A DNA stretch of 42,766 bases, taken from NCBI GenBank assembly GCA_009841015.1, contig VXMQ01000180.1:1-42766 (forward strand). The letters run 5' to 3'. Under the pieces are notes generated by a model. It was not told the origin of the DNA, did not search any database, and worked only from the letters and a program-made list of their open reading frames with translations. Position 1 is the stretch's first letter. Every line of letters begins with the position of its first letter. The position numbers and the translations under genes were made by a program. Shown here piece by piece: positions 17,498 through 25,741 of the stretch. This DNA comes from Candidatus Palauibacter denitrificans. GTDB lineage: Bacteria > Gemmatimonadota > Gemmatimonadetes > Palauibacterales > Palauibacteraceae.

Positions 17498-17748
17498 ATG
17501 GCCTCGTCGATCGTCTCGAAGTGCCTGAGCGCCCGTTCGGTCTCGTCCGCCTCCGCGTCGCTCCAGGAGCCGATGAAGCAATCCAGCGACGACCCGACCG
17601 CGTCGGCCGCCTGTCTGCCCTCCAGCCCCGCCCCCCGGCGCAGCAGTTTGACGGCGGCTCGGTTGAGCGATGTTCCGTCGCGGTTCGCCAAGCGGCGAAT
17701 CGCCCCGGTCAGGTCGTCCCCGAGGCCTCTAACGGTGAGCTGTTTCAT
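17488..17748 (-). CDS. vapB: ribbon-helix-helix antitoxin, VapB/FitA-like
   Basis: An 86-residue protein. Its N-terminus (MKQLTVRGLGDDLTGAIRRL, then TSLNRAAVKLLRRGAG) fits a ribbon-helix-helix DNA-binding fold, with the first strand MKQLTVRGL. The acidic C-terminal tail (SWSDAEADETERALRHFE) is suited to wrapping around the toxin. As in known VapBC pairs, the antitoxin is upstream of and overlaps the toxin. Autoregulation is expected through the region just upstream. Confidence 0.9.
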   Translation of the reverse strand: MKQLTVRGLGDDLTGAIRRLANRDGTSLNRAAVKLLRRGAGLEGRQAADAVGSSLDCFIGSWSDAEADETERALRHFETIDEAMWD

Positions 17749-17771
17749 ATCCTGATCTCATGATGACTCAA

Positions 17772-17812
17772 CCTGTGATTCAATTTCTGATGCACTCTGT
17801 GATGCAGTCTGC
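17772..17812 (-). promoter_or_regulatory. repeat-containing region upstream of vapB
   Basis: Just upstream of the antitoxin gene, related words CTGTGATTCA, CTGATGCACT and CTGTGATGCA follow one another with spacings of about 10-13 bases in an AT-richer patch. RHH antitoxins typically bind such short direct repeats, so this is a candidate VapB operator. Confidence 0.4.
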
Positions 17813-17909
17813 CTCAAAATACGAATCGCGGCTGTGAACCGTCAATCGGCCGGTGGGAAGACGTCCGCGCCCCGCTCAGCGGCTCGCTCCCGGCGGCGGC
17901 CTTCTTGAC

Positions 17910-17936
17910 CGTTATTGATAAGGGGTTATCGTTACC
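17910..17936 (+). promoter_or_regulatory. FUR-family-like inverted repeat before the His-rich lipoprotein
   Basis: CGTTATTGATAA and TTATCGTTACCG face each other around a GGG centre, matching as an inverted repeat at 8 of 12 positions. A -35-like TTGACC overlaps its left end. The spacing and the GATAA half-sites resemble Fur/Zur operators, and the gene 50 bases downstream encodes a metal-binding-like lipoprotein. The assignment to a specific metal regulator is inference. Confidence 0.5.
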
Positions 17937-17988
17937 GTCGAGATCATGCCCGAGGCGGGCAGATCCAATAACGGAACGAGGTGAAAAC

Positions 17989-18468
17989 GTGAGACATCTT
18001 CAGCCGAAACTGCCACTCGCCCTGGTGACCGCGGGACTGCTGGTCCTTGCCGCCTGCGGCGACGATGGCCCCATGGAGCCCGATCACGAAGATCACGCCG
18101 AAGAAGTCGAGGGCGTGACCCTGTCGCTGAGCGGCCAGACCGTCGCGACCTATGATGGACACGATGGCGCGTGGACCGGAGAACTCGAGGTCGAGCCGGG
18201 CGAGGAAACCGCCCACATCAGCGTGCAGTTCGTGGACCACGACGGGCACGCGGTAACAGTCGGCGATGACTTCTATCTGCGGGTGGACGTCGCGAACGAG
18301 TCCATCGCGGAGTTCGAGCAGGACACTCCCGGCGAGTTCGGGGGACACCTGCACGGAGTGGCCGAGGGCGACACCGAGCTGACCTTCAGCCTGATGCACG
18401 GCGCCGTCGGGTCGGGACACGCCGACTTCGTGACCGCACCCCTCCACGTGCACGTGCACGAGCACTAA
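17989..18468 (+). CDS. histidine-rich lipoprotein, possible metal-binding protein
   Basis: GTG 17989, behind GAGGTG, begins a lipoprotein signal (LPLALVTAGLLVLAACGDDG) with a lipobox Cys. The mature part of about 135 residues is acidic and rich in His: DHEDHAEEVEG after the Cys, DHDGHA, GGHLHGVAEGD, and a C-terminal LHVHVHEH. A periplasmic or outer-membrane-attached metal-binding role, perhaps zinc or copper buffering, fits both the composition and the FUR-like palindrome upstream. I do not recognise a named family. A strong hairpin terminator follows, so it is probably transcribed alone. Confidence 0.75.
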   Translation: MRHLQPKLPLALVTAGLLVLAACGDDGPMEPDHEDHAEEVEGVTLSLSGQTVATYDGHDGAWTGELEVEPGEETAHISVQFVDHDGHAVTVGDDFYLRVDVANESIAEFEQDTPGEFGGHLHGVAEGDTELTFSLMHGAVGSGHADFVTAPLHVHVHEH

Positions 18469-18522
18469 CAGCCGGTATTCGCCTGCGACGGCTGGCAGGA
18501 CCCAGCCGTTCGCAGCAGTTCC

Positions 18523-18560
18523 GCGAGCCCTCCCCGGAGCGATTCCCGGGGAGGGCTCGC
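18523..18560 (+). terminator. GC-rich intrinsic terminator after the lipoprotein gene
   Basis: GCGAGCCCTCCCCGG pairs with CCGGGGAGGGCTCGC in a stem of at least 15 base pairs with a short loop (18523-18560). Only a weak T-rich tail follows. It separates the lipoprotein gene from the converging amine-oxidase gene. Confidence 0.75.
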
Positions 18561-18617
18561 TGTTCAGATGCGCTGGTGGTCTGCGCGCTTCGTCCGGCGG
18601 ACGTCAGTTCACGAGTG

Positions 18618-20084
18618 TCACGAGTTCCACGGATCGATCAAGCTCCGGACATAGGGAGGCGATTCTCTCAGGTCTCTCAGGTGCGCCGAGGCGCCGAGGG
18701 CGCTCCCGGCCAACGCCATGCCGGGGGACTGACGGGCCAGGAGATCCGCAACTTCCTCGGCCGCCCTGACGCCGCTCGCGAGGGCCCCGTTCACGGAGGG
18801 CGTGCGCATGTAGTCGCCCGCGAAGAAGAGATTGCAGAACCCCCGGCCGTGCAGGCGATGCATGTCTGAGATGGCCCTGAACATGCCCGGGCGCCCCATG
18901 CAGACGGCCTCCTTCCAGCGGTACACGCGCGTAAAGAGGCCCTCGTCGTCGGCGGGAAGAGCGGAACCCGGAGGAGGATTCCGGCGCGCTTCGCGGAGCA
19001 GTTCTCGCTTGATCTCCTCGTCGCCGAGCCGGAGCAACTCCCGCCCGCGGTCGCGGCCGACGATCAAGTCCAGGGTGCTCTTTCCGGGGGGCACACACGA
19101 CGGAAGGTTGACGGACCGGTCCAACAGAAGCGGCGTATCGTCCTCGGGGTACAGCGCGCCGTGCCAGCCGGCGGGGAGCGGTCGATGGTCGAGTCCGATG
19201 ACAACCCGGCAGCCGCTGGAGTAGGTCACCGTTTCGAGCGCGCGGCGGATCCCGGCTGGCAGCCCGGGGATAAGGTCCGGCACCCTCGTCGCGGGCACGG
19301 CGCAGATCACCGCGTCCGCCTCGATGGGGCCCTTGTCCGTCGCGACGCCGGTCACGACATCGTCTCGCGTTTCGACGCGATGGACAGGGGTCGAGACATG
19401 GATCGCATCTCCGCACGCGGCGGCCAGTGCACGGGCGAGGTCGGAAGCCCCTCGCGCCGGCACGCGGAGCTTGTCCGCCTTCAACAGCATTTCCAACAGA
19501 TACGTCCGCATGTACGCCTGGCCGGAGTTCTCGACGTCGCCCATCGTCATCTTCAGGAACCCCCTGAGGCTCGACTGCAGGGACCGAGGCGCACCGAGCC
19601 TGTCCAGGTAGTCGCCGAACGTCTCGCCGTCGTCCAGTTCCGCGAGGCGGCTATCGCTTGAAAAGCTGAGCCGCGCGGATTGACGGACCATCTCCCCGAA
19701 CAGCTTTCGGGCTGCCCGGACGGATCGGGGCGACAGAAAACCCAGGGACCAGGCGGCCGGGAGATTCCTGACGAGGTTGGTGGCGGAAAGCCCCGGCGTC
19801 GTGGTCGTCCACCGGCCGTTCCGATACCAGCCGAGCTTCATCTCCGAGCGAACCAGGGGCACGTTCAGTTCCTCGCAGATTCGGTACGTCACGTCGTAAG
19901 AGGAACAGAAGAAGTCCGCCCCGGCATCCACGAAGAAACCGTTCACCTGTTCGCCCGCCAGACGCCCGCCCACGTGTGCGAGCGACTCCAGCAGCAGGGG
20001 CTCAATGCCCTTCTTTCTCAGCGTGTAGGCGGCGCTGAGACCGGCCGCTCCTCCCCCGATGATGACGACTCGTCGTGGGTGCAT
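18618..20084 (-). CDS. FAD-dependent amine oxidase/protoporphyrinogen oxidase-like oxidoreductase
   Basis: A 488-residue flavoprotein. The N-terminal Rossmann motif (VVIIGGGAAGLSAAYTLRKKG) is followed by E...GGR at residues 33-41 (LLLESLAHVGGR). The C-terminus has the second FAD motif, LFFAGDYMRTPSVNGALASG. The layout fits the protoporphyrinogen oxidase/phytoene desaturase/monoamine oxidase superfamily. The substrate is undetermined: no haem or carotenoid genes are nearby. It has no signal peptide and is likely soluble or membrane-associated. Confidence 0.85.
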   Translation of the reverse strand: MHPRRVVIIGGGAAGLSAAYTLRKKGIEPLLLESLAHVGGRLAGEQVNGFFVDAGADFFCSSYDVTYRICEELNVPLVRSEMKLGWYRNGRWTTTTPGLSATNLVRNLPAAWSLGFLSPRSVRAARKLFGEMVRQSARLSFSSDSRLAELDDGETFGDYLDRLGAPRSLQSSLRGFLKMTMGDVENSGQAYMRTYLLEMLLKADKLRVPARGASDLARALAAACGDAIHVSTPVHRVETRDDVVTGVATDKGPIEADAVICAVPATRVPDLIPGLPAGIRRALETVTYSSGCRVVIGLDHRPLPAGWHGALYPEDDTPLLLDRSVNLPSCVPPGKSTLDLIVGRDRGRELLRLGDEEIKRELLREARRNPPPGSALPADDEGLFTRVYRWKEAVCMGRPGMFRAISDMHRLHGRGFCNLFFAGDYMRTPSVNGALASGVRAAEEVADLLARQSPGMALAGSALGASAHLRDLRESPPYVRSLIDPWNS

Positions 20085-20210
20085 TGGACCTGTCGGTTTG
20101 ATGAGATGAACGTGGTGCAGGGGCCAAGTGAAGCCTTTAGCGGAAGGCAGAGCGGAGGAAGGGACGATTCTTATGGATATGGAGCAAAAAACGAAGAAAG
20201 GGGACGACTT

Positions 20211-20996
20211 TTAGTCCTGCTTTAGTCCTGGTCGGTTCGGCTCAAGCAACGGCCGCGCGAACTTCTCGTTGAACGCGGCGAAGAGCTGGGCGGGGTCCAT
20301 ACACTCGAGTTCTCGCAGCGTGCAGCCGGGCCATCGTTTGCTTTTTCGCGTCAGAGTCGGGCGGGCGAAGCGGACCATCCTGCTCACGCTCTCCCAGCTC
20401 AGGCCCGACCGGCGAAGCTGATGGGCGCGCAGCATCACGAGACCGCCGAGGAAACGATTCAGCGTCGTCGCGCGCGCTGTGGCCTCGGCGAACTGCTGCG
20501 AGAGCGTAACCGGGGAGCAGCGGACGGAGCGCGCCAGCTCGCCGGCGCAGCGTACAGGCGTACTCTGGGCTTTGATGGTGGCGATGGACAAGCCTGTGCG
20601 AAGGAGCCGGGGGAGGTCCGACCGGCTTATGACGTCCGCCAGGTGAGACAGCCCCGATTTGCTGCGCACGCGCGCGATTTCATGGGGGAGTTGCGTCTCG
20701 AGTCGGTCGAACCAGACGAGTGCGGACACCCGCACATCGCTCAACCAGCGCGCCACCGCCGAGTCGCGGTCCGTCACCAGGATGACGGGGATCAGCGGCA
20801 AGGTCCGCTCGACCTCCCTGAGCAGTTCGAGCGTCTCGGGCACAACCCAACTGCGACACGCGATGATCAGACCGGTGGTATCGCCTTCTTCGCCCGCGAC
20901 GACCGCGGCCCCATCGCGCACGATGGTGACGGGGCCCTCCACGGCAGCCTGCACGCGCTCGGCGTCACCTGTCGTATGGGCGAAGATCCGGATCAA
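20211..20996 (-). CDS. AraC-like transcriptional regulator
   Basis: A 261-residue protein in two parts. Residues 1-130 form a receiver-like alpha/beta domain without the phospho-acceptor pattern (TTGLIIACRS, then LPLIPVILVTDRDSAV, then VSALVWFDRLE). Residues about 140-235 form a helix-turn-helix region with AraC-like spacing: AGELARSVRCSPVTLSQQF, then LRRSGLSWESVSRMVRFA. The second helix-turn-helix diverges from classical AraC, so confidence in the family name is moderate. A broken copy of its N-terminal domain lies at 3130-3520, which suggests a multicopy regulator family in this genome. It is divergent from the sensor-kinase gene at 21327. Confidence 0.65.
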   Translation of the reverse strand: MIRIFAHTTGDAERVQAAVEGPVTIVRDGAAVVAGEEGDTTGLIIACRSWVVPETLELLREVERTLPLIPVILVTDRDSAVARWLSDVRVSALVWFDRLETQLPHEIARVRSKSGLSHLADVISRSDLPRLLRTGLSIATIKAQSTPVRCAGELARSVRCSPVTLSQQFAEATARATTLNRFLGGLVMLRAHQLRRSGLSWESVSRMVRFARPTLTRKSKRWPGCTLRELECMDPAQLFAAFNEKFARPLLEPNRPGLKQD

Positions 20997-21326
20997 TTCA
21001 GGGGGTCCGCAGCCAGCGAAATGCGGGGCTGCGCAGCGAGACGGCTCTCATCGAACACCGTGTAGCTGTGTCACGAACCGGTTCGGTATCGTGATTTTTA
21101 TGCGATCCATCGGTTCACGCGCATGAGATTAGGGTGACCGAGAAACAGCGCGCAAGGATGACCGGCCGGCTCGCGCGGGCAGTTCGCGTCCCGGACCCCG
21201 CCCGTGAGTCTTGCCGCGCGACATTTGCGGCATATTTTCGCGACAAACAAGCGATAGACACGGACTGGCCGCAAGCGGGAAGGCAGCGGGGAGCCTGGAT
21301 TCCCGGTGCGGCGGAGAAGGGAACAA
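20997..21326. other. 330-bp divergent intergenic region
   Basis: This gap separates the minus-strand AraC-like gene from the plus-strand kinase gene and must hold both promoters. A perfect palindrome GAACCGGTTC (21077-21086) sits in its middle, with a flanking CACGA/TCGTG pair extending the symmetry. It is a candidate site for a regulator of either gene. No small ORF is convincing. Confidence 0.4.
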
Positions 21327-23681
21327 ATGGCTCAGAGTTCCACCGAGTGGCAGCGACAGGCGGAGGCGCTTCAAGAGCGCGTCACGAGGTTGAGCGCCGC
21401 CGTCCTGCGCATCAGCAGTACCCTGGATCTGGATACCGTCCTCCAGGAGGTTGCCGACAGCGCCCGAGCCCTGACCGGGGCGCGCTACGGCCTCATCACC
21501 ACGGTCGACCGCGCCGGGCGCCTCGAGGACTTCGTCACTTCCGGCTTTACGCCCACGGAGAAGGAGGAGATGGCTTCGTGGCCGGACGGACCGCGGCTCT
21601 TCGAGCACCTGCGAGCGCTCGACGGGCCGCTCCGGCTGTCGGACCTGCCGTCCTACGTCCGGGCGCTCGGGCTCGCGCCGGATCTGATGCGGTCCAAGAC
21701 GCTCCAGGGGGTGCCGCTGCGGCATCTCGACATCGCGGTGGGCAACTTTTTTCTCGCGGAGAAGGAAGGTGGAGAAGAGTTCACCGACGCGGACGAGGAG
21801 GTGCTGATGCTGTTCGCGTCTCAGGCGGCGACGGCGATCGCCAACGCCCGCGCGCACCGCGATGAGCGAAGGGCACGGGCCGACCTGGAGACGCTGATCG
21901 AAACCTCGCCGGTGGGTGTCGTGGTCTTCGATGGGCGGACGGGCCAGCTCCTGTCGTTCAACCGGGAGGCACGACGGATCGTCGATGCACTGAGCATGCC
22001 CGGGACCTCCTCGGAGGCGCTGCTGGAACTGATCACCTTCCGCCGCGCCGACGGGCGGGAACTGGCCCTGGCCGAGTTCCCGTTGACGCAGCTGTTGAGC
22101 AGCGGAGAGACGGTGCGCGGCGAGGAGATGACGCTGTCGGTGCCCGACGGCCGAAGCGTGACCACGCTGGTCAACGCGACGCCGATTCAGACGGCCGACG
22201 GCGCCGTCGAATCGGTCGTGGTCACCCTGCAGGACCTGGCGCCGCTGGAGGAGCTCGAGCGGCTGCGCGCGGAGTTCCTGCAGATCGTGAGCCACGAACT
22301 CAGGACGCCACTGATCTCGATCAAGGGTTCGACGGCCACCGTGCTGGGCGCCTCGGCGGCGCCCGCCGCGGCCGAGATGATGCAGTTCTTCCGCATCATC
22401 GACGATCAGGCCGACCGCATGCATGGCCTTATCGGCGATTTGCTCGACCACGGACGCATCGTGACCGGCACGCTGTCGGTGTCCCCCGAGCCGGTCGACG
22501 TCGCCTCCGTGGTGGACCAGGCGCGGAGCGACTTTGAGAGCGGCACCGGAACGCATCCGCTCCACATCGACCTGCCGGACGACCTCCCTCGCGTCTTCGC
22601 CGACCGCGTGCGCGTCGTCCAGGTTCTCAACAACCTCCTGTCCAACGCGGCGAGATGCTCGCCCGTGTCGTCGCCCGTCCGCGTGGACGCCGCGCGGGAC
22701 GGCGTACATGTGACCATCTCGGTGACCGACCAGGGCCGGGGCGTGCCGCCGGACCGGCTGCCGCACCTGTTTCGCAGGTATACGGCGCCCGTGGCGGGCG
22801 ACCGCCACGGCGGGCCGCGGGGAGCGGGTCTGGGGCTCACGATCTGCAAGGGGCTTGTGGAAGCGCACGGGGGCCGCATCTGGGCCGAGAGCGACGGCCC
22901 GGGTCGCGGCACGCGGTTCACATTCACGCTCCCGGTGGCCGAGGAGGCGAATGCCGCCGCTGCGCGTCCGGCGGCGGGGGGCCGAAGTCCGGCCCGGGAA
23001 GGCGTGCATGGCACGCGAATCCTGGTGGTCGACGATGATCCACAGATCCTGCGGTACGCTCGGGACGCGCTCACCGAGGCAGGTTACGTGCCGGTCGTGA
23101 CCGGCGACCCGGACGAGGTGGCCGACCTCGTCAGGACGCACAAGCCAGGGCTGGTCCTGCTGGATCTGCTGCTCCCCGGGACCGACGGGATCGCCCTGAT
23201 GCGGCAGATCCCAGAACTGACCGACGTTCCGGTGATCTTCATCTCCGCATACGGGAGGGAGGAAACGATCGTCAGGGCGCTGGACGCGGGCGCAGCGGAC
23301 TACATCGTCAAGCCCTTCTCTCCTTCGGAGCTGGGCGCGAGGGTGCGGGCCGCCCTGCGCCGAGTGGCCGGTCCGGAGCCGTTCGTGCTCGGGGAGCTTG
23401 CCATCCGGTACGACACGCGCCGGGTCTCGCTGGCCGGCCAGCAGGTACAACTGACGGCCACCGAGTACGAACTGCTTCGCGTGCTGTCGATCAACGTCGG
23501 CCGTGTGCTCACATACGAATCGATACTGCGCCAGGCGTGGAGCGGACGACGCGCCGGGACCCCGGACCCGAAGCTCGTCCGCGCCGTCGTGAAGCGCCTG
23601 CGCCACAAACTTGGAGACGACGCCGCCAACCCCGCCTATATCCGCAACGAGCGTGGCGTCGGCTATTACATGCCAACCTAG
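21327..23681 (+). CDS. single-chain two-component system: GAF-PAS-histidine kinase-receiver-OmpR DNA-binding protein
   Basis: A soluble protein of 784 residues. ATG 21327 follows AGAAGGG; the GTG at 21306 has poorer support. In order it has a short coiled coil, GAF (about 25-180), PAS (about 190-305), HisKA with H323 (IVSHELRTPL), and HATPase (about 430-545; N-box NNLLSNAARCS, DQGRGVP, GAGLGLTICKG). A receiver with D613 (LVLLDLLLPGTDG) and a winged-helix OmpR/PhoB domain (about 690-784; TATEYELLRVL, YIRNERGVGYYMP) follow. Kinase and transcription factor are normally separate proteins; here phosphotransfer can happen within one chain that also binds DNA. No transmembrane helix is seen, so a cytosolic ligand sensed by GAF or PAS is likely. 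The target promoter is unknown. Confidence 0.92.
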   Translation: MAQSSTEWQRQAEALQERVTRLSAAVLRISSTLDLDTVLQEVADSARALTGARYGLITTVDRAGRLEDFVTSGFTPTEKEEMASWPDGPRLFEHLRALDGPLRLSDLPSYVRALGLAPDLMRSKTLQGVPLRHLDIAVGNFFLAEKEGGEEFTDADEEVLMLFASQAATAIANARAHRDERRARADLETLIETSPVGVVVFDGRTGQLLSFNREARRIVDALSMPGTSSEALLELITFRRADGRELALAEFPLTQLLSSGETVRGEEMTLSVPDGRSVTTLVNATPIQTADGAVESVVVTLQDLAPLEELERLRAEFLQIVSHELRTPLISIKGSTATVLGASAAPAAAEMMQFFRIIDDQADRMHGLIGDLLDHGRIVTGTLSVSPEPVDVASVVDQARSDFESGTGTHPLHIDLPDDLPRVFADRVRVVQVLNNLLSNAARCSPVSSPVRVDAARDGVHVTISVTDQGRGVPPDRLPHLFRRYTAPVAGDRHGGPRGAGLGLTICKGLVEAHGGRIWAESDGPGRGTRFTFTLPVAEEANAAAARPAAGGRSPAREGVHGTRILVVDDDPQILRYARDALTEAGYVPVVTGDPDEVADLVRTHKPGLVLLDLLLPGTDGIALMRQIPELTDVPVIFISAYGREETIVRALDAGAADYIVKPFSPSELGARVRAALRRVAGPEPFVLGELAIRYDTRRVSLAGQQVQLTATEYELLRVLSINVGRVLTYESILRQAWSGRRAGTPDPKLVRAVVKRLRHKLGDDAANPAYIRNERGVGYYMPT

Positions 23682-23697
23682 AGGTTCCGTCAGCTGT

Positions 23698-24132
23698 TCA
23701 GATGCGCTGGTGGTCGGGGCGCCAGTCGTTGACGGCCTGCTTGATGGAGTCGCGGCTCGTCAGGTCGCCGGCAAGGACGCGGCGTACCAATCCGGGCAGT
23801 TCCGCGTCGGAGGCGAAGCGGAGGGCGATGAGCTGGTCCGTCGTGAGCTGCCCGATGTCGCCCTTCAGCTCGTCCGGCAGAGTCCTCTCGAGGCGGAGGC
23901 GCTCTTCCAAGCGGATCACCCGGTCCTGAACGCCCGTTGCGAAGCGCCGCGCGGCGAGAAGGGCGATCGCGGTACAGGCGGCGACCACGAACAGGGCCAG
24001 GGTCGCCACGCTGAAGTCCACGACGAGCAGGACTCCGACGCCCAGCGTCGCGGCCGTTGAGAGAAAGGCGCCCGCGAGGAACAGCGTCGGAGGGCGCCTG
24101 GCGTGGTTCGCGTAGTTCTGGGGCTCGGCCAT
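23698..24132 (-). CDS. DUF6526 family membrane protein
   Basis: A 144-residue protein. After a short cytosolic N-terminus (MAEPQNYANHARRPP) come two adjacent transmembrane helices (about 17-38 and 44-60). A charged helical tail follows (RVIRLEERLRLERTLPDEL, then LTTDQLIALRFASDAELP). The N-terminal PQNYANHAR pattern and the layout match DUF6526, whose function is unknown. Its last codons (DHQRI stop) lie in a 23-bp sequence repeated exactly at 18559-18581. Confidence 0.75.
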   Translation of the reverse strand: MAEPQNYANHARRPPTLFLAGAFLSTAATLGVGVLLVVDFSVATLALFVVAACTAIALLAARRFATGVQDRVIRLEERLRLERTLPDELKGDIGQLTTDQLIALRFASDAELPGLVRRVLAGDLTSRDSIKQAVNDWRPDHQRI

Positions 24133-24210
24133 TGCAATCCTCGATTCCGGTGCGGTACATCACGCGGAAGAGTAATGTCCATCAGCGCCGCCCGCCGCCC
24201 GGAGGATCCC

Positions 24211-25680
24211 ATGGCCGCCTCGAAGGACTTCGCCGCCCGCCCGCTCCACACCGCCGCGGCGGCCGCCGTGCTCCTCGCGACGCTGGCCGCGCCCCCTCCG
24301 GTCGAGGCCGCCACGGCCGTCCAGGAGATCCTCATCAGCGGGGGCACCGTGGTCACCTCGGAGGGACGGTTCGACGCGGACGTGCGGGTGCGGGACGGGA
24401 CCATCGTCGAGATCGGGACCGGACTGGCCGCGGGGGCCGGCGCCCGCGAGATCGATGCCACCGGGCTGCTGGTCATGCCGGGCGGGGTGGATCCGCACGT
24501 CCACCTGGGGGGACGCACGCGCGACGACTACCGCACCGGGTCGCAGGCGGCGCTCGCGGGCGGCATCACCACCATCTCGAACTTCGCCTTCCCGGCCGAG
24601 GGGCGCACGCTCGCCCAGGCGATCGAGCGCGAGGCGGCGCTCATCCGGGAGCAGGCGATCGCGGACGTCATCCTGCACGCGGGCATCAACGACCCCGCGG
24701 CCCAGGAAGGCCAGGTGACCACCCTGGCCGCCGAAACCGGCCAGACCAGCACCAAGATCTTCATGGTGCGGACCGTGTTCGACGCCGAAGTGCCCGACTA
24801 CATGGCGACCATGGACGCGGCCGGGCGCGCCGGCATGCTGAGCATGGTGCACTGCGAGGACGGGCCCATCCTCGCCCGCGCGGTGGCCCAACTCACCGCC
24901 GCGGGACGCACCTCGCTCGAGTACTTCCCGGACAGCCGGCCCGTGGTCGGCGAAGTCGTCGCCACCCAGCGCGCGGTCGCCATGGCCGAGGCCACCGGGG
25001 CGCCCGTCTACGCGGTGCACGTCTCCTCCGCAGGCGCACTGCGGGTGCTGCAGGATGCCCGGGAGCGCGGGCTCAGCGTGTTCGTCGAGACCCGCCCCAT
25101 CTACCTCCACTTCACGCGCGAGCGCTTCGAGGGCCCCGACCGCGGGCTCTACGTGGGACAGCCGCCGCTTCGCGAGCAGGCCGATCAGGACGCCCTGTGG
25201 GCGGGCATCGCCAGCGGATCCGTGCACGTCCTCGCCACGGACCACGTCGCCTATCGACGCGACGAGAAGATGGACCCGTCGCAGACCATCAGCCGACACC
25301 GCGCCGGCCTGAGCAACCTCCAGGTCGTGCGGCCGATGCTCTATTCCGAGGGCGTCGTCCAGGGCCGCATCTCCGAGGAGCGCTTCGTGGCCGTGACCTC
25401 GACCAACGCCGCCAAGCTCTTCGGCCTCTATCCGCGCAAGGGCACGATCGCGGTGGGCTCCGACGCCGACATCGTCCTCTGGGACCCGGACGAGACGCGC
25501 ACCATCCGCGACGAGGACATGCTCTCCGGCGCCGGCTTCTCGGTCTACTCGGGGTGGGAAGTCACCGGCTGGCCCGTGATGACGCTCCGCCGCGGCGAGG
25601 TGGTGTACGAGAACGGCGAGATCCTGGCGGGGTCGGGCAGCGGTGAACTGCTGAGCCGCGGGAGGTGGCGGGCGCCGTAG
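24211..25680 (+). CDS. exported dihydropyrimidinase/D-hydantoinase-like amidohydrolase
   Basis: ATG 24211, behind GGAGG, opens with a signal peptide (LHTAAAAAVLLATLAAPPPVEA). ATG 24175 with GGAAGAG is an alternative that adds 12 residues. The mature enzyme is a cyclic amidohydrolase: metal-binding HxH in DPHVHLGG, the likely carboxylated Lys in STKIFM, metal His residues in SMVHCED and YAVHVSS, and the catalytic Asp in ATDHVAY. The family hydrolyses cyclic amide bonds (dihydropyrimidines, hydantoins, allantoin). Most dihydropyrimidinases are cytosolic, so a secreted form is unusual and suggests scavenging in the periplasm. No other pyrimidine catabolic gene is in the window. Confidence 0.85.
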   Translation: MAASKDFAARPLHTAAAAAVLLATLAAPPPVEAATAVQEILISGGTVVTSEGRFDADVRVRDGTIVEIGTGLAAGAGAREIDATGLLVMPGGVDPHVHLGGRTRDDYRTGSQAALAGGITTISNFAFPAEGRTLAQAIEREAALIREQAIADVILHAGINDPAAQEGQVTTLAAETGQTSTKIFMVRTVFDAEVPDYMATMDAAGRAGMLSMVHCEDGPILARAVAQLTAAGRTSLEYFPDSRPVVGEVVATQRAVAMAEATGAPVYAVHVSSAGALRVLQDARERGLSVFVETRPIYLHFTRERFEGPDRGLYVGQPPLREQADQDALWAGIASGSVHVLATDHVAYRRDEKMDPSQTISRHRAGLSNLQVVRPMLYSEGVVQGRISEERFVAVTSTNAAKLFGLYPRKGTIAVGSDADIVLWDPDETRTIRDEDMLSGAGFSVYSGWEVTGWPVMTLRRGEVVYENGEILAGSGSGELLSRGRWRAP

Positions 25681-25741
25681 CTCGCGATCCGACCGTCAGC
25701 GCCTAGCTAGCGTGTCCTGATTCGGAGTCGGTGCGACAGGT

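Noticed and set aside
21129..23606. 825-codon minus-strand frame antisense to the kinase fusion
   Set aside because: It mirrors codon positions of the real plus-strand gene and shows no domain.
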